A stretch of 5,834 nt of DNA from Acidobacteriota bacterium (GCA_030637805.1 DAOWFV010000009.1:1-5834); one strand, 5' to 3'. Positions 1 to 5,139 are shown, counted from the first letter of the stretch. Program-made: numbers and translations. Notes: generated by a model not told the origin, from the letters alone.

Positions 1-852
1 GGCGAGAAAACGCCGCTGAGTGCGGTGCATCGTCGGCCGCAGCCGGAAGCTGGTGAGATATGCGGGCTGGGTAGTGGCGAGAATCCTGGCGAGCATCTCC
101 TTCGCCCGCTCCAGCTCCTCGGTGGGAGATTCCACCTGGGAAATCAGGTAGCGATAACTCTCACCGTGCTCGTCGAGGTCGCTCGTCCGCACCATCTCGA
201 GGAGCTTCTCCAGCGGTTCGCGGCTCGCCGCTTTGCTGCCGGCTCTGCCGATTTCTCGTTCGAGGATCACCCGCACCAGTGACAGGACGTCGCTCTGCTC
301 CTGGCGTTGAACGGGCCCCGGTTCCCCCTCACCGTCCGGTGCGACGAACGGCTCCCCGGTTGGAGCTTTCTTCGGGGCCTCCGGCGACACCCCGGCGGGG
401 ATCCTGGCTCCGGCCTCCTGGCCTACGAAGATCCCGTTCGGAAGCTCACGGAGCTCGCGACTGAACCGTCCGAGCATCAGGTAGAGCTCCTTCTCGGAGG
501 CGAAGTTCCCGACGAGGCGTGCGTTGCGGTCCAGCTCCAGGGTCTCGGACTCCTGCAGCATGATGTTGGCCTGGGCCCCCTTCTCGAGGGTGATTTTCTG
601 CGCTCGGACCCGCCATGCGGTGAGCTGGCCGGCAACGAAACAGGAGTCAGCGGCTTGTACCGATACCGCCTCGACCTCCACTTCCGGGTCGATCCGTACC
701 GAGCCGTTGCCCGACTCGATCAGCGAGTACACGCCCGAGTTCTGGATCACCAGATTGCCCGGGGTGCGGATGGAGAGCTGGCCGTTCTCATTGACTGAGA
801 TCTCGGTGCCGTTTGGGATGATCATGGTCGGGAAGTTCTTTGCATCGTCCAT
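1..852 (-). CDS. Bactofilin-like beta-repeat protein, C-terminus cut by the window edge
   Basis: An open frame of 284 codons starts at ATG 852 and reaches base 1 without a stop. The start is set by a strong AAGGAG Shine-Dalgarno 8 bases upstream. There is no signal peptide or membrane segment. Residues about 9-117 are short beta-strand-like stretches rich in alternating Val, Ile and Leu with Gly or Asn turns (for example KITLEKGAQANIML, then SETLELDRNARLVGNF). This resembles the stacked repeats of bactofilins, which are polymer-forming cytoskeletal proteins. Residues 140-187 are a Pro/Gly/Glu-rich linker, and 187-260 are charged and probably helical. A single Cys lies at 71. At 284 or more residues it is longer than many bactofilins. 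It lies four bases after an M23 peptidase gene, a pairing known for bactofilins. The family call is inference from repeat style and context. A FecR-like or unrelated beta-rich protein is possible. That it is a real gene is nearly certain. Confidence 0.8.
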   Translation of the reverse strand, partial: MDDAKNFPTMIIPNGTEISVNENGQLSIRTPGNLVIQNSGVYSLIESGNGSVRIDPEVEVEAVSVQAADSCFVAGQLTAWRVRAQKITLEKGAQANIMLQESETLELDRNARLVGNFASEKELYLMLGRFSRELRELPNGIFVGQEAGARIPAGVSPEAPKKAPTGEPFVAPDGEGEPGPVQRQEQSDVLSLVRVILEREIGRAGSKAASREPLEKLLEMVRTSDLDEHGESYRYLISQVESPTEELERAKEMLARILATTQPAYLTSFRLRPTMHRTQRRFLA

Positions 853-856
853 TCGG

Positions 857-1876
857 TTATCTCCTTGTGACCCGCGACGGAAGGGGGTCGAAGGCCGGCG
901 CGGGAGCGCTACGGCCGCGGACCAACAGCTCCTCGTGCCCTGTCCATTGGTAATTGAGGATGTAGATGCGGGGGTCGGCGGGAACCGGCTCGTGTCCTTG
1001 CTCGGCGCGTACGCGCACCTCGTAGTGCAGGTGCGGTGACGTGCTCCAGCCGGTATTGCCCACCGTGCCTACCCGCTCACCGCGGCGCACGGTCGCACCC
1101 CGGCGGACGTCGATCTCCTGGAGATGGGCATAAATTGTGAGGTATCGATCTCCATGGTCGATCACCACCACGTTTCCGTAGCGCCACCAGCGCACGTTTC
1201 GGCTCAGGGGGAAACGCCCCGCAAAGACGATTCGGCCGTCGCCCGTCGCCAGCACCGGGGTGCCTTCGCGTGAAGCGAGGTCGATGCCGGAGTGGAAATC
1301 GACCGTGTTCGTGAAGGGTGAAGTGCGGTTGCCGAAGGGGGAGGTGAGAACGAATGTACCAACTGGCAGGGGACAGATGGAGGGTACGGCAAGGGTGAGG
1401 TCCTCGTGGGATCGTGCAAAGCCTGCGAGCTCGTCGGCGAGCGTCAGCAGCGCCTTGGTATCGGAAGCGAGCTTGAGCCCGCGGCGAAGGGCGAGCTGCG
1501 CCTCGGGTACAGTCACTTCCAATTCGGCGGGTTCGGGGTAGCCGCCGAGACCCACGGAGTCCTGCGGAGCTCCGAGGATGAGGCTGATCTGCCGCTGCAG
1601 GGCGCGCGCCGAGGCTACCTCGCGCTCGAGGCGATCCAGCACCGTCTCGCGTTGGTTCAGGACCTCGTGCTGCAGATCATTCTGCTGGGACAGGGAGCGC
1701 AGGCGACCGCTGAGGAGAAGAGACTGCAGTCCGAGGGGAGCGAGGACGGCCCCTGCAGCGAGAACCAGGGCAAGGACCGCTCCTCCTGCCACCAGCCAGT
1801 GAAAGACGCGCCGGCTGAGGAAGTAGTAACGGACCTGCTTGCGGATATCCGCGGGGTGGAGTTGGATCTCGTACAT
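857..1876 (-). CDS. Membrane-anchored M23 (LytM) family metallopeptidase
   Basis: Predicted zinc endopeptidase that cuts peptidoglycan cross-bridge peptides in the periplasm. The 339-residue protein has a short cytoplasmic N-terminus, one membrane segment at about 26-50, a coiled coil at about 55-100 and a C-terminal LytM domain at about 172-311. The zinc-site motifs are complete: HSGID supplies H195 and D199, YAHL supplies H251, and HLH supplies H282 and H284. The family's SPFGNR motif starts at 179. All expected catalytic residues are present, so an active enzyme is likely, unlike degenerate EnvC/NlpD-type activators. ATG 1876 is the most upstream possible start, because no ATG, GTG or TTG occurs between it and the in-frame TGA at 1928-1930. 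The best Shine-Dalgarno-like match, GGAG, is about 18 bases away, which is too far to be convincing. The downstream bactofilin-like gene suggests a scaffold-guided role in cell shape. Confidence 0.93.
   Translation of the reverse strand: MYEIQLHPADIRKQVRYYFLSRRVFHWLVAGGAVLALVLAAGAVLAPLGLQSLLLSGRLRSLSQQNDLQHEVLNQRETVLDRLEREVASARALQRQISLILGAPQDSVGLGGYPEPAELEVTVPEAQLALRRGLKLASDTKALLTLADELAGFARSHEDLTLAVPSICPLPVGTFVLTSPFGNRTSPFTNTVDFHSGIDLASREGTPVLATGDGRIVFAGRFPLSRNVRWWRYGNVVVIDHGDRYLTIYAHLQEIDVRRGATVRRGERVGTVGNTGWSTSPHLHYEVRVRAEQGHEPVPADPRIYILNYQWTGHEELLVRGRSAPAPAFDPLPSRVTRR
861..866 (-). promoter_or_regulatory. Ribosome binding site of the bactofilin-like gene
   Basis: On the minus strand AAGGAG lies 8 bases before ATG 852. 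It sits inside the last codons of the M23 peptidase gene, whose TAA stop is at 857-859. The two genes are therefore almost certainly co-transcribed and probably translationally coupled. Confidence 0.85.
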
Positions 1877-1998
1877 GATTCGTGGTTCGATTTTCTCCGA
1901 TTCCGCCCCGAACAGATGTGCGCGGGCTCACCACCGGGTCGAGACGGTCGTCTGAGAACTCTATCCCGAAACGCTGATCAGGTCCAGGATCGAGCACT

Positions 1999-2017
1999 CA
2001 AAGGACTGAGTCCTTTG
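1999..2017. repeat. 19-bp near-perfect palindrome after the permease gene
   Basis: CAAAGGACT, a single central G, then AGTCCTTTG: perfect 9-bp arms. It begins 3 bases past the permease TAA stop (2021-2023, minus strand). In RNA it could fold as a 7-bp stem with a 5-base loop. No U-run follows on the minus strand, so it is not a standard intrinsic terminator; TTTT follows only on the plus strand, where no gene ends. It may be a protein-binding site or an mRNA 3'-end stabiliser. The rest of the 144-base spacer to the M23 gene shows no convincing promoter. Confidence 0.55.
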
Positions 2018-2020
2018 GTT

Positions 2021-3211
2021 TTAGACTGCGCGAAGGGCCACGACAGGGTCCTGGTGAGAGGTCTTCCACGCCGGCCAGATGGAGGCCAGGAGGACCAGCA
2101 GAATACAGACTCCGGCCACAGCGGCGAGGTGAAAGGGAGTGGTGATCAAGGGGATATGGTCCACCATGTAAACCTTCGCGAGACCGGGAGGAAAGCGGAT
2201 TGCTCGAACCGCGCTCATGATCCAGCTGGCGAGGCATCCGAGGACGATTCCCGCGCCCACCCCCGAGCCGCCGAGGAGGAGCCCGGAAAGGACCAGGATC
2301 TTGCGGACCCGGGCCGGGGTGGCGCCCAGGGCCTGGAGCATGCCGGTCGAGCGCTGCTTGTCGATGGCGAGGACGATGAGGGCGGAGCTGACCTGGAAGG
2401 ACGCGACCGCAACCACCAGGCAGAGAACCAGAAAGAGGGATAGCGTCTGCCAGCGCAGCGCGGCGAAGAGGGCGCTGTTCATCTCCCGCCAATCGGTGAA
2501 GAGGAGACGTGAGTCGATTTCCTCCAGCGCTTCGCGCGCCCGATCCACCGCCATCGGGTCCACGAGCTCGATCTCGATACCGGCGACCGCACTGCCCGGG
2601 AGCGCGCGCAACGCCTGGTCCAGAGGCACCACGATCCAGTGCTCGTCGAACTCGGCGAAGGCGAGGCTGAAGGTGCCCACGATATCCAGACGCAAGGTGG
2701 GCAGGATCCACGAGCCGGCTTCGGGCGGGAGGCGAACGGTGGCGACATCGCCTTCACCGATGCCTGTCTGATGTGCGAGCCGCTGGCCCAGCACGGCGCT
2801 TAACCCCGCCCTGACCGGCCAGCTCTCAAGACCGGTGTAACTCGGCGGATCGGCCACCGCCTTGAGGGTCACCGGGACCGGGTTGGAGGGTTCCCCGGGA
2901 TCGTCCATCAACCCGGTGAGATAGGTGACGGGCGTTGTCCGCGATACGCCCTCCACCCCGGCCATCCGAACCGCGAGGGCGGAGGCCTCATCCGCGGCCA
3001 GTCGGCCGAGAGCGAAACCCACCATGTGGGCGTTCCCGCGCTGGAGGGCCGCGGAGATTGCTTGGGAGTACCCGGTCATCAACGCCAGAGTGATGACCAG
3101 CGCAGCGGTGGCGAGGGCGATGCCGGCAAAAGCTGCGAGGGCGGTCCCACGTAGCAGTAGTCCGGTCCGCCTACGCAGAAAACGGATGGCGAGCTCGAGC
3201 TCCAGCTTCAC
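2021..3211 (-). CDS. lolC/E: LolC/LolE-family ABC transporter permease (lipoprotein release)
   Basis: Predicted inner-membrane subunit of the LolCDE complex, which extracts mature lipoproteins from the inner membrane and hands them to LolA. The 396 residues match the family's usual length. The layout is typical: an N-terminal amphipathic stretch, TM1 at about 24-46, a large periplasmic domain at about 47-255, then TM2 about 256-284, TM3 about 304-333 and TM4 about 359-382. Family signatures are visible: WREMNSALFAALRWQ at 241-255, the cytoplasmic coupling stretch KQRSTGMLQALGATP after TM2, YMVDHIPL at 348-355, and the C-terminal DPVVALR. The start is GTG at 3211. An in-frame TAG at 3221-3223 prevents a longer protein, and no good Shine-Dalgarno is seen. 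LolC and LolE cannot be told apart here. No LolD ATPase gene is adjacent, so its partner must lie elsewhere. A MacB- or FtsX-like permease with another job is less likely. Confidence 0.9.
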   Translation of the reverse strand: MKLELELAIRFLRRRTGLLLRGTALAAFAGIALATAALVITLALMTGYSQAISAALQRGNAHMVGFALGRLAADEASALAVRMAGVEGVSRTTPVTYLTGLMDDPGEPSNPVPVTLKAVADPPSYTGLESWPVRAGLSAVLGQRLAHQTGIGEGDVATVRLPPEAGSWILPTLRLDIVGTFSLAFAEFDEHWIVVPLDQALRALPGSAVAGIEIELVDPMAVDRAREALEEIDSRLLFTDWREMNSALFAALRWQTLSLFLVLCLVVAVASFQVSSALIVLAIDKQRSTGMLQALGATPARVRKILVLSGLLLGGSGVGAGIVLGCLASWIMSAVRAIRFPPGLAKVYMVDHIPLITTPFHLAAVAGVCILLVLLASIWPAWKTSHQDPVVALRAV

Positions 3212-3235
3212 CCGAGGAGTCTACTGCAGCTCCCC

Positions 3236-3259
3236 CGTGCCCGTCTCCGTCTCCGTGCC
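3236..3259. repeat. Hexamer tandem repeat
   Basis: Four 6-base units: CGTGCC, CGTCTC, CGTCTC, CGTGCC. It lies in the spacer upstream of the permease start. Its period of 6 differs from the 7-base arrays elsewhere in the window. No function can be assigned. Confidence 0.6.
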
Positions 3260-3302
3260 CGCCTGCCGCGTAGCGATGGCCCGCGGCTTGATTCTTTTCT
3301 CG

Positions 3303-3330
3303 CATATACATCTGGAGGCAGGGGCTTCAG
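3303..3330 (-). promoter_or_regulatory. Weak candidate promoter for the permease
   Basis: On the minus strand CTGAAG (3325-3330) and TATATG (3303-3308) are separated by 16 bases. The -10 matches TATAAT at 4 of 6 positions, and the -35 matches poorly. This is the only -10-like patch in the arsM-permease spacer, and a chance match is quite possible. A short GGGG/CCCC inverted repeat (3321-3324 with 3332-3335, 7-base loop) overlaps the -35 side. Confidence 0.2.
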
Positions 3331-3348
3331 ACCCCACGGGTGGGTGGG

Positions 3349-3418
3349 GAATCGAGAATCGAGAATCCAGTATCGAGAATCGAATATCCAGTATCGAGAA
3401 TCGAGCATCCAGCATCGG
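3349..3418. repeat. Heptamer tandem array, ten units with 21-bp higher-order period
   Basis: Ten consecutive 7-base units fill the spacer right after the arsM stop: GAATCGA, GAATCGA, GAATCCA, GTATCGA, GAATCGA, ATATCCA, GTATCGA, GAATCGA, GCATCCA, GCATCGG. The central ATC is invariant, positions 1 and 2 vary, and position 6 alternates between G and C. From 3356 the units form three 21-bp blocks with the order GAATCGA-like, xxATCCA, GxATCGA. Open frames across it give only repetitive peptides (such as FSILDSRF) and are not genes. It resembles in style the short tandemly repeated heptamers described in cyanobacteria. Confidence 0.9.
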
Positions 3419-3430
3419 GAGGGTCGGGGA

Positions 3431-4276
3431 CTACACCTTCCTCGCCCGGTAGGTCACCGACCGCACGACACCGCGGACGTCGTCGATGGTGATGCCCGTT
3501 GAGGCTGCAATTGCCATCACCTCGGCCGGGGCCGCCTTCTCGGTCATCTCCAGGAAGTCCACGTCCTTGAGGATCTCGATCTCGGCGAGGCCTGCCTCGG
3601 CGAGAAGCCGGAAGTAGTTCTCGCGCTGCTCGGCGCCGGCGACGCAGCCGACATATGCGAGGACGTCGTGGGTGATCGCCTCCGGAAGCTCGCCGTCGAG
3701 TACTACATCGGAGATGACGAGGCGTCCTCCCGAGCGCAGGACGCGGGCGATCTCTAAAAACACGGCCCCCTTGTCGGGCACTAGGTTGATGACGCAGTTC
3801 GAGGTCACGGCGTCCACCGAGGCGTCGTCCACCGGGAGTTCCTCCAGCCGGCCCTGGCGGAACTCGATGTTTTCCCAGCCGGCGGCGTTGGCCCGCGCCT
3901 TTTCGATCATCTCCGGGGTCATGTCGACGCCGATGACGGTGCCGCTCGGGCCGACCTCGCGCGCCGCGATCAGGGCGTCAATGCCGGCGCCGGACCCGAG
4001 GTCGAGGAAGGTCTCGCCCTCGGCGAGGTCGAGGTGTTGGAGGGGTGCGCCGCAGCCGAGGCCGAGGTTGGCGCCGTCGGGCAGGAGATCGAGATCGACC
4101 GTGGCGTAGCCGAGGCCGCTTGCCACCTGGGCGGCGTCGCCGCCGCAGGTGCTTCCCGATGGACCGCAGCAGGATGAACCGGCCGCGGCGATGCCGGCGT
4201 AGCGGTCGCGGACGGTCTGCACGACGGCTTCGGAGTCGGAGGGATCGGGCATGGATTTTTTGGTTTTCGCACTCAT
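3431..4276 (-). CDS. arsM: Arsenite methyltransferase ArsM
   Basis: SAM-dependent methyltransferase that converts As(III) to methylated arsenicals in the cytoplasm, a detoxification step. The 281-residue protein matches bacterial ArsM in length. Features in order: a Cys-rich N-terminal segment with C36, C37 and C44; GLGCGAP with C75; the SAM-binding motif LDLGSGAGID at 91-100; the acidic motif GVDMTPEM with D118; SNCVINL with C161; SGGRLVISDVV at 183-192; and GCVAGA with C211. By family alignment C75, C161 and C211 correspond to the arsenite-binding cysteines. ATG 4276 is chosen because AGGGAG lies 6 bases upstream and it forms an ATGA overlap with the regulator's stop. The frame stays open further upstream, but that extension is low-quality sequence overlapping the regulator. 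It is co-transcribed with the MarR-type gene. No arsC, arsB, acr3 or arsR is in the window. Confidence 0.95.
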   Translation of the reverse strand: MSAKTKKSMPDPSDSEAVVQTVRDRYAGIAAAGSSCCGPSGSTCGGDAAQVASGLGYATVDLDLLPDGANLGLGCGAPLQHLDLAEGETFLDLGSGAGIDALIAAREVGPSGTVIGVDMTPEMIEKARANAAGWENIEFRQGRLEELPVDDASVDAVTSNCVINLVPDKGAVFLEIARVLRSGGRLVISDVVLDGELPEAITHDVLAYVGCVAGAEQRENYFRLLAEAGLAEIEILKDVDFLEMTEKAAPAEVMAIAASTGITIDDVRGVVRSVTYRARKV

Positions 4277-4809
4277 GGATGGCTCCCTTGGATTGCTTCC
4301 TTGGATGGCGACGGAGGAATCTTCGACATCAAATGATCGTAGGCGCCCGGACAGCAGCTCTCGGTGGCGGCGCGGATCGCGGCCAGGAGCTGGTCGAGCG
4401 CGGTCAGCGTATCGGCAACGTCTTGAGTGGGCAGGCGGTCGAGGACCGTTCCGGCAAACGCCTCCTCCTGACGGCGGACGCCTTCGGCGGCTAGCTTCCC
4501 GGCAGGACTCAGGACCGCCCGCTGGGCGCGCCCGTCCGAGGGGTCGGCGACGCGCTCGACAAGCCCGCGTTCCTCGAGCCGGGCGAGGTTGCGGGTGAGG
4601 GTGCTGGCGGTGATGCCCAGTCGCTGGCCGAGCTCGCTGAGACGCAGGTCGCCGTCGGCGAGCGCCTCGAGGGTGGCGGCCTGAGCCACCGTCATGCCGC
4701 AGCAGCTGATGTCGGCCCGCTCGGCGAGCGAGAAGCGGCGCACCAAGGCGCGGATGCCCTCCAGCAACCGCCGTGCCTGCTCGTCCGTGTGGGTTTGTGA
4801 TTCCATCAT
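4273..4809 (-). CDS. MarR-family regulator with paired cysteines, in operon with arsM
   Basis: A 178-residue winged helix-turn-helix protein, slightly longer than typical MarR proteins (about 140-160). The DNA-binding core spans about 40-110: LSELGQRLGITASTLTRNLARLEERGLV is the helix-turn-helix and recognition helix, followed by the wing with DPSDGRAQRAVLSPAG, a MarR signature. Flanking helices (about 8-34 and 112-148) would make the dimer interface. Cysteine pairs stand at C36-C37 (SCCGM, just before the winged domain) and C152-C153 (SCCPG, C-terminal). The GAGGAG Shine-Dalgarno serves either of two adjacent ATGs (4809 or 4806). Its TGA overlaps the arsM ATG by ATGA. An inverted repeat over its own -10 box suggests autorepression. 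Arsenite or another thiol-reactive ligand is the likely inducer by inference from cysteines and context. The MarR fold is secure; the ligand is not. Confidence 0.92.
   Translation of the reverse strand: MMESQTHTDEQARRLLEGIRALVRRFSLAERADISCCGMTVAQAATLEALADGDLRLSELGQRLGITASTLTRNLARLEERGLVERVADPSDGRAQRAVLSPAGKLAAEGVRRQEEAFAGTVLDRLPTQDVADTLTALDQLLAAIRAATESCCPGAYDHLMSKIPPSPSKEAIQGSHP
4281..4306 (-). repeat. 13-bp imperfect tandem duplication at the arsM ribosome binding site
   Basis: Read on the minus strand, ATCCAAGGAAGCA is followed directly by ATCCAAGGGAGCC, and then ATCC before the ATG. The two 13-base units differ at two positions. Each carries a purine-rich Shine-Dalgarno-like core (AAGGAAG, AAGGGAG). 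It falls in the last codons of the MarR-type gene. Confidence 0.7.
4283..4288 (-). promoter_or_regulatory. Ribosome binding site of arsM
   Basis: AGGGAG, 6 bases before ATG 4276 on the minus strand. It decides the arsM start against longer open-frame alternatives. Confidence 0.85.
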
Positions 4810-4814
4810 TCGAT

Positions 4815-4820
4815 CTCCTC
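4815..4820 (-). promoter_or_regulatory. Ribosome binding site of the MarR-type gene
   Basis: GAGGAG on the minus strand, 5 bases from ATG 4809 and 8 from ATG 4806. The second ATG has the more usual spacing, so the protein may begin one residue later. Confidence 0.8.
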
Positions 4821-4825
4821 ATATA

Positions 4826-4854
4826 GTTGTATATTACAAATAAATAATTGTCAA
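4826..4854 (-). promoter_or_regulatory. Sigma70-type promoter of the marR-arsM operon
   Basis: On the minus strand a perfect TTGACA -35 (4849-4854) is followed by a 17-base AT-rich spacer and TACAAC as -10 (4826-4831, 4 of 6 matches). The expected transcript start is about 4819-4820, which falls inside the Shine-Dalgarno, so the leader would be only about ten bases. A shifted -10 (TATACA, 15-base spacer) is possible but has poorer spacing. The AT-rich patch stands out in this GC-rich window. Confidence 0.75.
4827..4839. promoter_or_regulatory. Candidate operator for the MarR-type repressor
   Basis: Inverted repeat TTGTA, TAT, TACAA with perfect 5-bp arms and a 3-base centre. It covers most of the -10 box and part of the spacer of the marR-arsM promoter. 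MarR proteins bind short palindromes of this kind and block polymerase when they overlap the -10 or -35. Its assignment to this regulator is inferred from position. Confidence 0.55.
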
Positions 4855-4892
4855 GACCCCACACCGATCAATCGCCCCTGGTCCCTCGGAGC

Positions 4893-4916
4893 GTGAGGGG
4901 GTGAGGCGGTGAAGAA
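4893..4916. repeat. Octamer tandem repeat
   Basis: Three 8-base units: GTGAGGGG, GTGAGGCG, GTGAAGAA. The third has decayed and merges into the GAATTTT array that follows. No function can be assigned. Confidence 0.45.
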
Positions 4917-4934
4917 TTTTGAATTTTGAATTCT
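4914..4934. repeat. Heptamer tandem repeat GAATTTT, three units
   Basis: GAATTTT, GAATTTT, GAATTCT in direct tandem. This is the AT-rich start of the heptamer block in the divergent spacer. Confidence 0.75.
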
Positions 4935-4950
4935 CAATTGACTGCAGCGC

Positions 4951-4998
4951 GATCTCGGATCTCGAAATTGGAAATTCAAAGTTGGGAATTGAAAACTC
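4951..4998. repeat. Heptamer arrays GATCTCG and GAAATTG-like
   Basis: Two exact GATCTCG units (4951-4957, 4958-4964) run into a second series in a frame shifted by one base: GAAATTG, GAAATTC, AAAGTTG, GGAATTG, AAAACTC (4964-4998). The second series is roughly the reverse complement of the GAATTTT array at 4914, so the two could pair as an imperfect inverted repeat around 4935-4960. Confidence 0.65.
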
Positions 4999-5024
4999 AA
5001 CACCCGCTCACGGCGGTGCGTCTC

Positions 5025-5041
5025 GGCGCCCGCTGGGCGCC
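5025..5041. repeat. GC-rich inverted repeat (hairpin)
   Basis: GGCGCCC, GCT, GGGCGCC: perfect 7-bp arms with a 3-base loop. It is the GC-rich island between two AT-rich heptamer arrays. No T-run follows on either strand, so it is not a standard terminator. Confidence 0.55.
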
Positions 5042-5044
5042 AGT

Positions 5045-5093
5045 AACTCAAAACTCAAGACTAAGAACTCAAAACTCCTTAACCCTTAACCTT
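5045..5093. repeat. Heptamer tandem array AACTCAA, seven units
   Basis: Units in order: AACTCAA, AACTCAA, GACTAAG, AACTCAA, AACTCCT, TAACCCT, TAACCTT. The 12-mer AACTCAAAACTC occurs exactly at 5045-5056 and 5066-5077, again 21 bases apart. The end drifts into a CCTTAAC pair (5077-5083, 5084-5090). Confidence 0.8.
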
Positions 5094-5124
5094 TTACATC
5101 TTTCCGGAATCGGCTGCCTTCGTG

Positions 5125-5130
5125 TAGAAT
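5125..5130 (+). promoter_or_regulatory. Candidate -10 box of the DAHP synthase gene
   Basis: TAGAAT matches TATAAT at 5 of 6 positions and ends 9 bases before ATG 5140. No clear -35 is seen at the right distance (TTCCGG at 5102-5107 is poor). If used, transcription would start at about 5137, giving an almost leaderless mRNA. That fits the absence of a Shine-Dalgarno. Confidence 0.4.
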
Positions 5131-5139
5131 GCCTGACTC

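Larger units (their letters stand above)
4810..5139. other. Divergent intergenic region, repeat-rich
   Basis: 330 bases between the leftward marR-arsM operon and the rightward DAHP synthase gene. The left 45 bases hold the ars promoter and operator. About 4893-5093 is largely filled by short tandem arrays of 7- or 8-base units and one GC hairpin, listed separately. The last 15 bases before ATG 5140 contain a possible -10 for the DAHP synthase gene. Open frames crossing the region are repeat-derived or shadows and look non-coding. Confidence 0.8.

Noticed and set aside
307..1039. Plus-strand open frames of 163 and 171 residues
   Set aside because: They are antisense shadows of the bactofilin-like and M23 genes, with no recognisable domain and no ribosome site.
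1406..2443. Plus-strand open frame of 345 residues
   Set aside because: It runs antisense across the M23 gene, the spacer and part of the permease. Its composition is that of a GC-rich reverse-frame shadow, while the minus-strand frames carry clear family motifs.
1998..2711. Minus-strand open frame of 237 residues inside the permease
   Set aside because: It is an Arg/Pro/Gly-rich alternate-frame shadow of the LolC/E permease. It does not show a frameshift, since the permease frame is intact from start to stop.
3321..3335. GGGG/CCCC hairpin as the arsM terminator
   Set aside because: Only four G-C pairs plus one wobble, a 5-base or larger loop and no U-run on the minus strand; too weak for an intrinsic terminator.
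3208..3415. Small minus-strand frames with repetitive LDSRF-type peptides
   Set aside because: They are translations of the heptamer array. A 7-base unit read in three frames yields a 7-residue peptide period, and no ribosome site or domain is present.
3349..3418. Heptamer array as a CRISPR array
   Set aside because: The units are 7 bases long and directly adjacent. There are no 25-40-base repeats or unique spacers.
4277..4864. N-terminal extension of arsM giving a 477-residue protein
   Set aside because: The extension is an Arg/Pro/Ala-rich shadow of the MarR-type gene read in another frame, starts on top of the -35 region of the promoter, and lacks a ribosome site. The AGGGAG-preceded ATG at 4276 fits the family.
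4865..5139. Miniature transposable element or insertion-sequence remnant
   Set aside because: There is internal symmetry, but no terminal inverted repeats with a matching target-site duplication and no transposase fragment.
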